A DNA stretch of 64,000 bases from Rothia gullae (GTDB lineage: Bacteria > Actinomycetota > Actinomycetes > Actinomycetales > Micrococcaceae): the NCBI RefSeq assembly GCF_024294905.1, contig NZ_JANCOC010000004.1, forward strand, positions 59,701-123,700. Reading direction: 5' to 3'. The translations under genes and the position numbers were made by a program. Positions 53,370-64,000 of this stretch are shown piece after piece. Within the stretch, counting starts at the first letter, position 1. Every line of letters begins with the position of its first letter. The notes under the pieces are model-generated. The model searched no databases. It was not told the origin of the DNA and saw only the letters and a program-made list of their open reading frames with translations.

Positions 53370-53414
53370 GGGGCGGTTCGCCGAAGGTGATGAGGAACTT
53401 CCGTGAACCGCCCC
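53370..53414. terminator. Stem-loop between the YwqG-like gene and uppP
   Basis: GGGGCGGTTC (53370-53379) pairs with GAACCGCCCC (53405-53414). There is no T run. Confidence 0.5.
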
Positions 53415-53548
53415 GTCCACGCTGTGAAACGCTTAGGGTGCCGTTTCAGGAGGTATACCGCGGCGTATCCGGGGCTTATCCATGGCTCATGCACGGTTCA
53501 AGGAGGCCGCGCAAACACCTCAAATGGGCGCTCTCCGGCGCAAGCGTA

Positions 53549-54451
53549 CTAGCCGCACGACCAGTCAAAAACACCAGTCTCAAAATCAAAAACAGCGCTA
53601 CCGCACCCAAAATTCAGCACATCAAACTCATCGAACTCAATATAACGAGCCGTCAGACCCTCCGGCAGAGCCTGCGCATAAAAATGAGTGCCACCCAGGT
53701 GAGTACCCACCGCAATTAGCGGCTTCGCCCACTCAAACCACGCCGAATCCTCCGTGTCCCAATCGAAAGGACTCAGATAACCAGTCTGCGGGTCAACATT
53801 CTCAAACACATCACTCGGGGCCTTACCGGCATTCGGGTCATCCGTCGGAGCCCACCCCACAAGAGCAGGCTTACGAGCCAGCGGCTGCTGACGATCCGCC
53901 AAAGCCCAGGCGCTGAAGCTCTCCTCCTCACCACGATGCTCACCGGGACGGCGCACATCCTGCGGCGGCTCCGTACGGGACGAGAACTCCTCCTCACTCA
54001 GGTACAGCACCGCAAACTCGGCATCCAAAATATCGCGCAACAACAACTGATACGGATGCACCCGCGCCTGCGCATACTGCACCTCAAACGGGTCATCACT
54101 AGCAGCATTAGCAACACCCTTAGTCGCCTCATCCTCAGCGAACTGGCCATCACCGGCGAAGAAAGAGAACGCCACCACGCCCGGATACTTCTGCGCATCC
54201 GGCAGGTACTCCCCCGGCAACCTCACCGTAAAAATATGCTGCATCGGCAAACCGGTAAACGTACTGCGCGGCCACTGATCCTGCTCAATACCGGGACCAG
54301 TCGAACCCACCCAGCCCGCCTCCCACACCTCGGTGGAACCTGCAGGCAGAGCAGTATCATCGCCACCGCGCAGCTCATAATTCCAGGCACGGACAGAAGA
54401 ATTGGTGCCCGCCGCATCAACGGGGCTAAACACCATCGCGTAGCTTTTCAT
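53549..54451 (-). CDS. YwqG/DUF1963-like protein
   Basis: From ATG 54451 (GGGAGGAA upstream) it has 300 residues, is soluble and acidic. The N-terminal WPRSTFTGLPMQHIFTVRLP, then YPGVVAFSFFAGDGQ, and the C-terminal segment VGTHLGGTHFYAQALPEG resemble YwqG (DUF1963) proteins, though the match is distant. It ends FDWSCG. The codon pattern on the minus strand is more variable than in its neighbours. The function of the family is not known. Confidence 0.6.
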   Translation of the reverse strand: MKSYAMVFSPVDAAGTNSSVRAWNYELRGGDDTALPAGSTEVWEAGWVGSTGPGIEQDQWPRSTFTGLPMQHIFTVRLPGEYLPDAQKYPGVVAFSFFAGDGQFAEDEATKGVANAASDDPFEVQYAQARVHPYQLLLRDILDAEFAVLYLSEEEFSSRTEPPQDVRRPGEHRGEEESFSAWALADRQQPLARKPALVGWAPTDDPNAGKAPSDVFENVDPQTGYLSPFDWDTEDSAWFEWAKPLIAVGTHLGGTHFYAQALPEGLTARYIEFDEFDVLNFGCGSAVFDFETGVFDWSCG

Positions 54452-54526
54452 GAGAGTTCCTCCCTGCAGACTATTCGCCCCACAGACCGCCAATGCGCAC
54501 AACACCTGCGCACATTAAACGCATAA

Positions 54527-54561
54527 GGGCGGGATACATACTCCCAGTATGCATCCCGCCC
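54527..54561 (-). terminator. Terminator after leuA
   Basis: GGGCGGGATACATACT pairs with AGTATGCATCCCGCCC (one mismatch). Confidence 0.78.
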
Positions 54562-54621
54562 CTACATCATGCACGGTCAACGGTCACCCGAAAACCCCGC
54601 ACAAAGCATAACGGTCATCGC

Positions 54622-56457
<1,836 letters not shown>

Positions 56458-56502
56458 TCAAGGCGGTGCATCAGAAAGGATGCAAAGGTGAGATGCCGCG
56501 TC

Positions 56503-56549
56503 AAAAAGCCGGAACGGTTGCGGCAGATTCTAGCGTGCCCCGTTCCGGC
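56503..56549 (-). terminator. leuA attenuator (rho-independent)
   Basis: On the minus strand GCCGGAACGG (56549-56540) pairs with CCGTTCCGGC (56517-56508) and is followed by TTTTTG. The first arm lies in the last codons of the leader peptide, just past three leucine codons, so a ribosome stalled for leucyl-tRNA would cover it and allow read-through into leuA. Confidence 0.88.
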
Positions 56550-56613
56550 GAATAAGCAGCAGGTTCACTGCCTGGCGGGTAACCTCGCGCATGCTCTCAC
56601 CGTCAATAGTCAT
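56530..56613 (-). CDS. leuA leader peptide
   Basis: A 27-codon frame preceded by GGAGG (one base from the ATG). The peptide opens MTIDGESMRE and contains VNLLLIRR with three consecutive leucine codons (CTG CTG CTT at 56562-56554), a classic attenuation leader. It ends 160 bases before leuA and overlaps the attenuator stem. Leucine attenuators before leuA are known in actinobacteria. Confidence 0.85.
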   Translation of the reverse strand: MTIDGESMREVTRQAVNLLLIRRNGAR

Positions 56614-56694
56614 GCCTCCACGCTATCACAGGGGTCGGAGGCGGCGGCAGGGCACCCGGGAAGCCGTCCATCATCTGGAAAGCGTTAACGACAA

Positions 56695-56730
56695 AGGGGC
56701 GCAGCCACCATTTCTGGCGCTACGCCCCCT
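56695..56730 (-). terminator. Terminator after the second LCP gene
   Basis: AGGGGCG..AGCCA pairs with TGGCGCTACGCCCC imperfectly, about 40 bases past the LCP stop. Confidence 0.55.
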
Positions 56731-56771
56731 CACTCAAAATTCACGTATCTGCATTATGCCCTAGCTACAAC

Positions 56772-58211
56772 CTAGTAGGCGAAAGCAGTCTGGCACTTGT
56801 GCTGATCAGCAGTCTGACCGGTCGCGTTACCCGCAATCGCAGCCTCCTGCTTCTCCATCGCCTCACCGGACGGGAAGTCAGTACCAATCGTCACCGACAC
56901 GCCCAGAACCTCTTCAGTCGCCACCACGCGGGTCACGTTCAGCTTCGCGGCAATTTCCTTCGCCTCCGCCTCGTAACCGGTCGAGTAGAACACCATGGTG
57001 AAGTTCGTCGGGTTAGCCAAAGTACCGGGAGTAACATTCGTGTAGCCCAGGCCCTCAATCACCGAAGCGATGGTAGCCGAACGACCATCCAGACCGGTCG
57101 CGTTGTACACGCTCACCGGAACCGTACGGTCCAGCTGAACCGGAGCGGCAGAAGTAGCCGGCGCCTCCGGAGCCTTCTCCTCCTTCAGCGACTTATCGTC
57201 ACGCAGACGCTGGAACACGTTCGCAGCATCCGCAGAAACCTGCAGGCGGTTCTCATCCTGGCTCCACGGCTCAGTCGGCACGGTCGCAAACACAACATTC
57301 GACAGGTCCACGCCCCCAAGAGCCGCACCAACACCAACCAGAGTGCTGATATTACCCAGGTTCTTATCCACCGTCACGTTCTGAGTAATCGCCTCAGCAA
57401 TGTTAATCAGACGGCCCGGATTCGACAGAGTACCCTCGCTCTTCACCTTACGCAGCAGCGAAGACAAGAAGCCCTGCTGAGCCTGAATACGACCAATATC
57501 GGAACCATCCGAGAAGCCGTGGCGGCTACGCAAGAACGCAAGAGCCTGCTCACCCTCAACCGAAGAAGTACCGGCAGGAAGCTTCAAGCCACTGTACTCG
57601 TCATCAATCGGCGCGTTCACACACACCTGAACGCCGCCAACAACCTTCGACAGCTCCTTCACAGCGTTAAAGTCCACCAACATGAAGTGGTCAATATTCA
57701 CACCGGTCAGCTTGCTAATGGTTGCCACAGTACAACCGGCACCACCGCGAGACAGAGAGTCGTTAATCTGAACGTTCTTCTCAGCCGGGTACACGGTGCC
57801 GCTCTCAGGATCAGTACACTGCGGCACATCAACTATCAAGTCACGCGGGAACGACAGCACGCTCACATTCTTACGGTCCTTGCTGATCTGCAGCAGCATC
57901 ATCACGTCCGCGCGAGCCTCAGAATTGCGGTCATCCTCATCACCGTACGCGCGGTTATTCCCCTTACGGGTATCGGAACCAATCACGAGAATGTCCAAGG
58001 CGCCGTTCTCCAGGCCGTCCTTGTAATTGCTGATGTTCAGCTCCTGAGTATGCAGATTATTGCGCATACGCAGAGCCACCACACCACCAAAGCCAACAAC
58101 AATGACGAGCATGCAAGCAGTAAGCAGAGCAATCCACTTATTGCGTTTTGAGGTCAGCACCGTCGTGCGCATATGACGACCGGTGCTTCGTAAACGAGGT
58201 GCCTGGGGCAT
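56772..58211 (-). CDS. LCP family protein with LytR C-terminal domain
   Basis: From ATG 58211 it has 479 residues: a membrane helix near 30-50, an LCP domain (LVIGSDTRKGN, ARADVMMLLQI, LSFPRDLIVDVP, FLRSRHGFSDGSDIGR) and a LytR_C domain near 375-455 (VPVSVYNATGLDGRSATIA). Such proteins attach glycopolymers to peptidoglycan outside the cell. The upstream AAAAGG is very close to the ATG, so the start is moderately sure. It separates leuA from era. Confidence 0.88.
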   Translation of the reverse strand: MPQAPRLRSTGRHMRTTVLTSKRNKWIALLTACMLVIVVGFGGVVALRMRNNLHTQELNISNYKDGLENGALDILVIGSDTRKGNNRAYGDEDDRNSEARADVMMLLQISKDRKNVSVLSFPRDLIVDVPQCTDPESGTVYPAEKNVQINDSLSRGGAGCTVATISKLTGVNIDHFMLVDFNAVKELSKVVGGVQVCVNAPIDDEYSGLKLPAGTSSVEGEQALAFLRSRHGFSDGSDIGRIQAQQGFLSSLLRKVKSEGTLSNPGRLINIAEAITQNVTVDKNLGNISTLVGVGAALGGVDLSNVVFATVPTEPWSQDENRLQVSADAANVFQRLRDDKSLKEEKAPEAPATSAAPVQLDRTVPVSVYNATGLDGRSATIASVIEGLGYTNVTPGTLANPTNFTMVFYSTGYEAEAKEIAAKLNVTRVVATEEVLGVSVTIGTDFPSGEAMEKQEAAIAGNATGQTADQHKCQTAFAY

Positions 58212-58449
58212 ACCTTTTCTCTTTCTGCCTGTGAGCAAATGCTTTCTCAGAGTAACACTCTTCCCTATGAGCGCCGAATGTGAGTGAAAAGTTTTACCCG
58301 GAGGCATGCACATATTTCTGCAAGCCACCGGGTGAAAGCTAAGGATGCGCGACCGCCTCAAGGACAACCTCTCAAGATAGCCTCTCAGCGCTACCTTTCG
58401 GGGCGACCTCGCAGAGCAAAGCCTCCGGGCGATGCGCTCAGGAAAGCTA

Positions 58450-59607
58450 CTAGAATCCCAGGCGGTTCAACGCACGAGCGTCAGACTGCCACTCCTTCGC
58501 AACCTTCACATGAATATTCAAATAAATGCGGGTACCGAGCATCGCCTCAATCTGCTCACGAGCCTTCGTACCAATCTTGCGCAGATTCGAGCCGCCCTTA
58601 CCGATAATGATGTACTTCTGTGACTCACGCTCCACAAACAGGTTCACATGCACATCCAACAGCGGGTTATCCGCCGGGCGGCCCTCACGGAACTCCATCT
58701 CCTCAACCGTCACAGCAATCGAGTGGGGCAGCTCCTCACGCGCACCCTCCAGGGCAGCCTCACGCACCAGCTCCGCAATGAGGGTTGCCTCCGGCTCATC
58801 GGTCAGCTCACCCTCCAGGTACAGCGGCGGCGACAGCGGAGTGTACTTCGCCAGCAGGTCAGCAACCGCATCCACCTGGAAATGCTTCACGGCAGACACC
58901 GGGATAATCGCAGCCCAGCCGCCCTTACCGTCAACCGGCATCGGCTCAGCAACCTCACCGGCACGGCGCTTAGCCGCAGGACCCGAACCCTTCGCGAAAG
59001 GCACAGCATCATTCTTGCCGCCCTTACCCTTGGGACCCTTACCCTTCTGCTTCGCACGATGCGCGGCACGCTTAGCACGAGCCGCACGCTCAGCGCTCAT
59101 GACCTCCTCGCCAAGCGCCTCAACAGCCAGCAGCTGCTCACGCAGCTCCTCAGAGCTCACAGTGTCAGCCTTCGTCACAATAGCAACCACCGGCTTATTG
59201 CTCGACGCCACCAGCTGCGACGCAATGTAACGGTCACCCGGACCAATCTTCTCATTCGCCGGAATGCAGAAGCCCAGCACATCCACCTGTGAAAGGGTGC
59301 TTGCCACCAGGTCGTTCAGACGCTCACCCAGCAGAGTGCGGGGGCGGTGAATACCCGGGGTGTCCACCAGAATCAGCTGGTACTCGTCCTTGTGTACAAT
59401 ACCGCGGATCGTGTGGCGGGTCGTCTGCGGACGGTTCGAGGTGATAGCCACCTTCTGACCGACCATAGCGTTCGTCAAAGTAGACTTACCCGCATTCGGG
59501 CGGCCCACCAGCGACGCGAAACCCGAACGGAAATCCACCGGGTAGGTCGGCAGCGGGGTGCTCAAGTCCAGAGTGCTCAAATCGAGCGGGGTGTACTCCT
59601 GGTCCAT
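58450..59607 (-). CDS. era: GTPase Era with an internal insertion
   Basis: From ATG 59607 (AAGGAGAA upstream) it has 385 residues, about 85 more than E. coli Era. G1 GRPNAGKST is at residues 35-43, then TTRHTIRG, VDTPGIHRP and TKAD; the G5 SAVK follows only after an insertion of about 70 residues rich in Lys, Arg, Ala and Gly (residues about 180-250). The C-terminal KH domain with IIGKGGSNLRKIG is complete. Era binds 16S rRNA and helps assemble the 30S subunit. Confidence 0.93.
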   Translation of the reverse strand: MDQEYTPLDLSTLDLSTPLPTYPVDFRSGFASLVGRPNAGKSTLTNAMVGQKVAITSNRPQTTRHTIRGIVHKDEYQLILVDTPGIHRPRTLLGERLNDLVASTLSQVDVLGFCIPANEKIGPGDRYIASQLVASSNKPVVAIVTKADTVSSEELREQLLAVEALGEEVMSAERAARAKRAAHRAKQKGKGPKGKGGKNDAVPFAKGSGPAAKRRAGEVAEPMPVDGKGGWAAIIPVSAVKHFQVDAVADLLAKYTPLSPPLYLEGELTDEPEATLIAELVREAALEGAREELPHSIAVTVEEMEFREGRPADNPLLDVHVNLFVERESQKYIIIGKGGSNLRKIGTKAREQIEAMLGTRIYLNIHVKVAKEWQSDARALNRLGF

Positions 59608-59732
59608 TGTGTTTCTCCTTATCAAACCCCGTGCGGGGTGTATGGGGTGCCTGCCTCATCTGCCTGCGCCTTCCGGGGCCGGGCGGCTGGCTCAAAGTGT
59701 GTTAGGGAAAATGTAGCGTCTATATTCGATAT

Positions 59733-61235
59733 CTAGCGGTTGCCGTACTGATCGGTTGCCGGTTCAGCCTCTGCAATATCTCCCGGAAGATCCGGATGTG
59801 CGTGAGGCTCAGCCACAGCGGGAGGCTCCGTATCCACGGTGAGGATGTCAGCAACCTCAGACTTCAGAGAATGAGACTCCGCGGAATGAGACTCCGCGGA
59901 ATGAGACCTCGGGGAAGACGCCGCGGAACCTTCAGTGCTCTGCTGCTCATCACGAGGCGGCTCATACCACGCCTGCAGCATATCCACCTGGTGGCGGCGG
60001 CCCGACGAACCAATCGCACGAATATGAATACCGTCAATCTCAATCTCAGAACCAATAATTGGCACCATACCCAGATGCTTAGCGAGCAGACCGCCCACCG
60101 TATCAACATCTTCATCGTCAAGTTCACGGCCGAAAATCTCGCCCAGCTCATCAATACCCAGACGGGCAGAGAGACGGAACGTGCCATCATCGTTCAGCGT
60201 GTAATCGGGGCGCTCACGGTCGTACTCGTCAGAAATGTCACCGACCAGCTCCTCAATCAGGTCCTCAAGCGTAATCAGACCGGCGGTGCCGCCGTACTCA
60301 TCAACAATGATCGCCACGTGCGTGGACTCGCGCTGCATCTCACGCAGCAGGTCCATGGCGCGCTTCGACTCGGGCTCAAAACGAGCCGGGCGCATCAGCT
60401 CAACCACGGTCGGCAGGGCGGTACCCTCCGGCGACTCCGAATGCAGAATGAAGGCGCGCATCGCGTCCTTCAGGTAGAGCACGCCCAGAATCTCATCGCT
60501 CGAATCACCAATTACTGGCATACGCGAATAACCCGAACGCAGGAACAGGCTCAGCGTCTCACGCAGAGGGGTGTCACGGCTGGCGGTGAGCATGTCGGTA
60601 CGCGGAACCATGAGCGAACGGATGCGGGTATCGTCCATCTCAAAGACGGACTGCACCATCTGCGCCTCGTCGTCCTCAATGGTTTCAGCGTCGGAGGCGC
60701 GGTCCAGGAACTCGCGCAGCTCCTCCTCATCGAACACACCCACCGGGGCTTCAGCCGAACGTTCCGGCGCCAGGCGCACGCTGAGCTTATCGAGCAGACC
60801 GGTCGCCGGGCTCAGCAGAACCGCCAGGTAGTACACCGGGCGAGCCAGCACACGAATCGACGCGACCGGGCGGTTACGACCCAGAGCACGGGCCAGCACG
60901 TGCAGACTCGGGTAGCCCACCAGCGCAACAATCACGAGGGTCAGCACGACGGCGAGCGCGTGCACCTCGACCAGGTTCAGCAGGCAGGTCATGGTGGCGA
61001 GCACCGCGGCGGCGGCGGCGATGAGGCGGGTCAGGCGCAGCGGGTGTGTGTACGCCTCGGAGTCACCGTCGAGGGTGCGCTGCAGGACGCGGGCGCCGAG
61101 GGTTTCCGGGTGTGCCTCCACCGCTTCCTCAGCCTCGTTGTGTGGCAGGTAGGTGAATGCGGTTTCGGCGATTGCCGCGACCACGGTCAGGCAGAGTGCG
61201 AGAACGGCGAGGAGGGCTGTGAGTAGAATGTCCAC
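59733..61235 (-). CDS. CNNM/CorC-type membrane protein (hemolysin family)
   Basis: A 500-residue protein with an N-terminal DUF21-type transmembrane region (to about residue 165), two CBS domains (about 200-330, starting near DDTRIRSLMVPRTDML) and a CorC_HlyC domain with IVDEYGGTAGLITLEDLIEE. Relatives move Mg2+ or Co2+. The C-terminal tail holds three copies of a 15-base repeat (SHSAE), then acidic sequence. The start is GTG. The gene overlaps no neighbour and lies 9 bases after ybeY. Confidence 0.9.
   Translation of the reverse strand: MDILLTALLAVLALCLTVVAAIAETAFTYLPHNEAEEAVEAHPETLGARVLQRTLDGDSEAYTHPLRLTRLIAAAAAVLATMTCLLNLVEVHALAVVLTLVIVALVGYPSLHVLARALGRNRPVASIRVLARPVYYLAVLLSPATGLLDKLSVRLAPERSAEAPVGVFDEEELREFLDRASDAETIEDDEAQMVQSVFEMDDTRIRSLMVPRTDMLTASRDTPLRETLSLFLRSGYSRMPVIGDSSDEILGVLYLKDAMRAFILHSESPEGTALPTVVELMRPARFEPESKRAMDLLREMQRESTHVAIIVDEYGGTAGLITLEDLIEELVGDISDEYDRERPDYTLNDDGTFRLSARLGIDELGEIFGRELDDEDVDTVGGLLAKHLGMVPIIGSEIEIDGIHIRAIGSSGRRHQVDMLQAWYEPPRDEQQSTEGSAASSPRSHSAESHSAESHSLKSEVADILTVDTEPPAVAEPHAHPDLPGDIAEAEPATDQYGNR
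59869..59913 (-). repeat. In-frame 15-bp tandem repeat in the CNNM gene tail
   Basis: GAATGAGACTCCGCG occurs at 59869-59883 and 59884-59898, and diverged at 59899-59913. It keeps the reading frame. Confidence 0.85.
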
Positions 61236-61244
61236 GCCGCTCCC

Positions 61245-61766
61245 CTAGTGTCGGGTTTCGACCGGTGCCGGACGGCCCAGGAACTCTTCGAGGATGGAGC
61301 GCTGAAGGCCGAACATTTCAGCTTCCTCTTCGGCGGTGCCGTGGTCGTAGCCGAGGCAGTGCAGAATACCGTGGGTGGTGAGCAGGCACAGCTCATCGAG
61401 GGTGCTGTGACCTGCATCTGCGCCCTGACGTGCGGCGACGGGCGGGCAGAGGATAATGTCACCGAGCATGCCGCTGGAGGGGTTTTCGGGGGTTCCCGGT
61501 TCCAGCTCGTCCATGGGGAAGCTCATCACGTCGGTTGCGCCGGGCAGATCCATCCATTCGATGTGCACGCGTTCCATTTCGTCTTCGTTCACGATGGCGA
61601 TGGATAGGTAGGTGTCATCGGCAAGGTGCATGTGTTTGAATGCATGCTCGACGAGGCGGGTGAGCACCTCGGTGTCTACCGCTTCGAAAGATTCGCGGAT
61701 GAAAGCATCGGTCGCCGGGTCGGCACCGGTTGCGGGTTCTTCACAGTCGAATTCGATCTCTGCCAC
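61245..61766 (-). CDS. ybeY: Endoribonuclease YbeY
   Basis: A 173-residue zinc protein needed for 16S rRNA 3'-end maturation and ribosome quality control. The metal motif is [11 protein letters not shown] (H-x3-H-x5-H), and DVMSFPMDE is also conserved. It starts three bases after the phoH stop, and the genes era, CNNM, ybeY and phoH form the usual operon. Confidence 0.95.
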   Translation of the reverse strand: MAEIEFDCEEPATGADPATDAFIRESFEAVDTEVLTRLVEHAFKHMHLADDTYLSIAIVNEDEMERVHIEWMDLPGATDVMSFPMDELEPGTPENPSSGMLGDIILCPPVAARQGADAGHSTLDELCLLTTHGILHCLGYDHGTAEEEAEMFGLQRSILEEFLGRPAPVETRH

Positions 61767-61769
61767 CGT

Positions 61770-62897
61770 TTAGCGTCCTTCCGGGGTGGTCTGTGCGTTG
61801 TTGGGGTTCTGCTCGGTGTTCTTTTCGGAGCCGCCATTGATGCCGGCACGGTCCAGCAGCTTCTCGGCTGCGGCCTCAATAGTGGCGCGCTTGACCTTGC
61901 GGTTGCGCTTGCGTTCCATTGCCTTCTGGTCTTCGCCCCACTGATCGTAGGCGGACACAATGTTCGACACCAGGGTGTGGCGAACCACGTCAGAGGATTC
62001 CAGGATGCTGAAGTGAATATCCTCCACACCCTGCAGAATGTTGCGCACCTGCTTCAGGCCGGAGGCCGCGCCACCGGGCAGGTCAATCTGGGTGATGTCA
62101 CCGGTAATGACCATCTTCGAGCCGAAGCCCAGGCGAGTCAGGAACATTTTCATCTGCTCGGCGGTGGTGTTCTGAGCCTCGTCAAGGATGATGAATGCGT
62201 CGTTGAGGGTGCGGCCGCGCATGTACGCCAGCGGTGCAACCTCAATGGTGCCCGCCTCCATGAGCTTGGGGATGGTTTCGGGTTCGAGCATGTCGTGCAG
62301 TGCGTCGTAGAGCGGGCGCAGGTACGGGTCGATCTTCTCGTTGAGGGTGCCGGGCAGGAATCCCAGACGCTCACCAGCCTCCACGGCGGGGCGGGTGAGG
62401 ATAATGCGGTTCACTTCGTGGCTCTGCAGCGCCTGCACAGCCTTCGCCATGGCGAGGTAGGTCTTACCGGTACCCGCCGGGCCGATACCGAAGATGACGG
62501 TGTTCGCGTCGATAGCGTCCACGTACTTCTTCTGGTTAATGGTCTTGGGGCGAATCGTGGTGCCGCGGGTGGAGAGGATGCTGGTGGACAGCGAGTGCGC
62601 CGGGTTGCTCAGTTCGTCACCGAGCATACCCATGAGGCGGTGAATGACCTGCACGGTAATCTGCGTGTCGTGGCTGGAGAGCACGCGCAGTTCGTTCAGC
62701 AGCTTTGAGGCGGTGTTGACGGCCTCGGAGGGGCCGGTGATGAGCACGTCCAGGTCCTTGGGGCGCAGGCTAATCTGCTCGAAGTAGTCCTCGATAATTG
62801 CTAGGTGCGCGTCCTGCGGGCCGAGTACGGCAATCATTTCTGCGGCGCTCTTGAAGGATACGGTGCGCGCGGTCGAGAGAGGTCGGGAGGTAGTCAT
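61770..62897 (-). CDS. phoH: PhoH family ATPase
   Basis: A 375-residue protein with Walker A GPAGTGKT near residue 145 and Walker B ILDEAQN near 250, plus GDITQIDLP. An N-terminal region with KH-like character precedes the P-loop domain. PhoH-like ATPases beside ybeY are thought to act in RNA metabolism. AAGGAG lies before the ATG. The last 30 residues are Asn/Thr-rich. Confidence 0.93.
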   Translation of the reverse strand: MTTSRPLSTARTVSFKSAAEMIAVLGPQDAHLAIIEDYFEQISLRPKDLDVLITGPSEAVNTASKLLNELRVLSSHDTQITVQVIHRLMGMLGDELSNPAHSLSTSILSTRGTTIRPKTINQKKYVDAIDANTVIFGIGPAGTGKTYLAMAKAVQALQSHEVNRIILTRPAVEAGERLGFLPGTLNEKIDPYLRPLYDALHDMLEPETIPKLMEAGTIEVAPLAYMRGRTLNDAFIILDEAQNTTAEQMKMFLTRLGFGSKMVITGDITQIDLPGGAASGLKQVRNILQGVEDIHFSILESSDVVRHTLVSNIVSAYDQWGEDQKAMERKRNRKVKRATIEAAAEKLLDRAGINGGSEKNTEQNPNNAQTTPEGR

Positions 62898-62980
62898 ATG
62901 GGCTCCTTGGCTAGTGATGTATTTACAAGTATAGATGTGCGTGATGCACCACGCCCTGGTGGATTCCTGTCAGTGGCACT

Positions 62981-63760
62981 CTACCAGCGGCCCAGCACCA
63001 CGTTCAGGGTACACATGGCGGCAGAACCGGCGGTGGAGGAACGCAGCACCTCGTCACCCAGCAGTGCCAGCTGCGCGCCAGCGTCGGTGAAGAACTGCAC
63101 TTCGCGGTCGCTGATGCCGCCTTCGGGGCCGACGAGCAGGTAGATCTCTTCGGGCAGGTTCTCTGCCTCTACAAGCTTGCGTGCCAGGGCGCTGAGGCGT
63201 TCGGTCGCCTGCTCATGCAGGATGAACACGGCGGCGGACTGCTCAGAACCCTCCCCGGCAACTTCTTCAATGAGTTCCACCAGGTCGGCGGTGCTGTACA
63301 GGTCGTACACTTCGGGAATGAGTGCTCGGCGTGACTGCTTCGCCGCGGCGGTGACGGTGTTCTGCCATTTGGTGTGTGCTTTGGAGACGCGCTCCCCCTT
63401 CCAGCGCACGATGGAGCGGTCCGCACTCCACGGAAGCACACCGTACACGCCCAGCTCAGTGGCGGTTTCGATGGCGAGCAGGTCGCGGCCGTCCTTCGCG
63501 AGTGCCTGCACCAGGTAGATGGAGGGTACGCTGCGTTCTTCGCGCAGCTCCTGCACCTGCACGCTCACGCCGTCCGCGTTGATGGAGGCGACCGTACCGA
63601 GTGCGCGGCGGCCGGTGCCGTCACCCAGGTCGATGCGTTCGCCGAGCTCAAGGCGCTTGACGAGGGCATGCTTGCCTTCGGAGCCGCCGAGCGCGCAGGT
63701 GGCGCCGGGGGTGAGTGCGTCGTATTCTTCCGTGCTGATGTAGAAGATGGGGGCGCTCAT
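62981..63760 (-). CDS. rsmE: 16S rRNA (uracil1498-N3)-methyltransferase RsmE
   Basis: A 259-residue SPOUT methyltransferase with an N-terminal PUA-like domain. The cofactor knot shows LLVGPEGGISDREVQFF and LGDEVLRSSTAGSAAM. It methylates U1498 of 16S rRNA. AAGGAG precedes the ATG. It is the first gene of the run toward phoH, 83 bases away. Confidence 0.95.
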   Translation of the reverse strand: MSAPIFYISTEEYDALTPGATCALGGSEGKHALVKRLELGERIDLGDGTGRRALGTVASINADGVSVQVQELREERSVPSIYLVQALAKDGRDLLAIETATELGVYGVLPWSADRSIVRWKGERVSKAHTKWQNTVTAAAKQSRRALIPEVYDLYSTADLVELIEEVAGEGSEQSAAVFILHEQATERLSALARKLVEAENLPEEIYLLVGPEGGISDREVQFFTDAGAQLALLGDEVLRSSTAGSAAMCTLNVVLGRW

Positions 63761-63879
63761 GGTTCTCCTTGAGGTGCGGTTTGAAAGCGTGGGTAGTGTG
63801 CGGGTGGCATGTGAAATAGGTGTGCTACTTAGCGCGGGCGCGTACAGTGCTGTGCTGGCAGCAGCGCTAACAGGAATGC

Positions 63880-64000
63880 GGCGGGGGGGGGGTTGGGTAC
63901 CCCCCCCCCGGCGGGGCGGCGTGGGGTTGGGGGGGGGCGTGGGAGGGGGGGGGCGGGGGGGGGAGGGGCCCGCGCGGGGGGGTGGCGAAGTGACGGGGGG
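63880..64000. other. Low-complexity G-rich end, probable artefact
   Basis: The last 120 bases are almost all runs of G with some C (GGGGGGGG, CCCCCCCCCC and so on) and show no reading frame or codon structure. This looks like decayed read ends or a faulty contig end rather than genome sequence. Confidence 0.75.

Noticed and set aside
63880..64000. G runs as a second phase-variable tract
   Set aside because: Many runs together with no reading frame fit a sequencing artefact better.

Overview
The window is about 64 kb of a high-GC actinobacterial chromosome. The gene set points to the family Micrococcaceae, most likely Rothia. The pointers are mycothiol synthesis (mshC), the Pup system (pup, dop, pafA, arc) without 20S proteasome genes where they would be expected, RbpA, a polyprenol-phosphate mannose synthase, two LytR-CpsA-Psr proteins and fermentation dehydrogenases. 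The genus is an inference from remembered gene order, not from a database search.

Bases 1-13,000 hold the end of an ABC-F ATPase gene, an AT-rich gap containing a 28-codon minigene, a YdjM-like membrane protein, two short-chain dehydrogenases, an ABC ATPase overlapping a SpoU-type methyltransferase, ribosomal protein L31 type B, an LCP protein, a membrane protein with HIRAN-like segments and aminopeptidase N. Bases 13,000-28,400 hold tRNA-Leu(GAG), butanediol and lactate dehydrogenases, two M20 peptidases, recO, uppS, pyrD, a DUF3043 protein, erpA, trpD, an NfeD/SPFH pair and rbpA.

Bases 28,600-47,100 are one long minus-strand block: ppm1, an amidohydrolase-like gene, helY, tatC, tatA, a small membrane protein, a pafB-pafC fusion, two FKBP isomerases, pafA, pup, dop, arc and trmI. 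This is the usual actinobacterial pupylation, Tat and helicase neighbourhood, but pup and pafA are only 29 bp apart with no prcBA between them, and the ATPase lacks the C-terminal proteasome-docking motif.

Bases 47,400-50,800 hold the most unusual locus: a single-chain restriction-modification gene (PD-(D/E)XK nuclease, adenine methyltransferase, ISP-like C-terminus) interrupted after codon 67 by a run of ten G residues. Nine G residues would restore one open frame of about 1,123 codons, so this looks like a phase-variable gene captured in the off state.

Bases 50,800-64,000 hold mshC with a coupled 40-codon ORF, uppP, a YwqG-like gene, leuA behind a leucine attenuator with its own leader peptide, a second LCP gene, and the conserved era, CNNM, ybeY, phoH, rsmE series. 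The last 120 bases are low-complexity G-rich sequence that looks like a bad contig end. No insertion sequence, prophage, CRISPR array or rRNA gene was seen.
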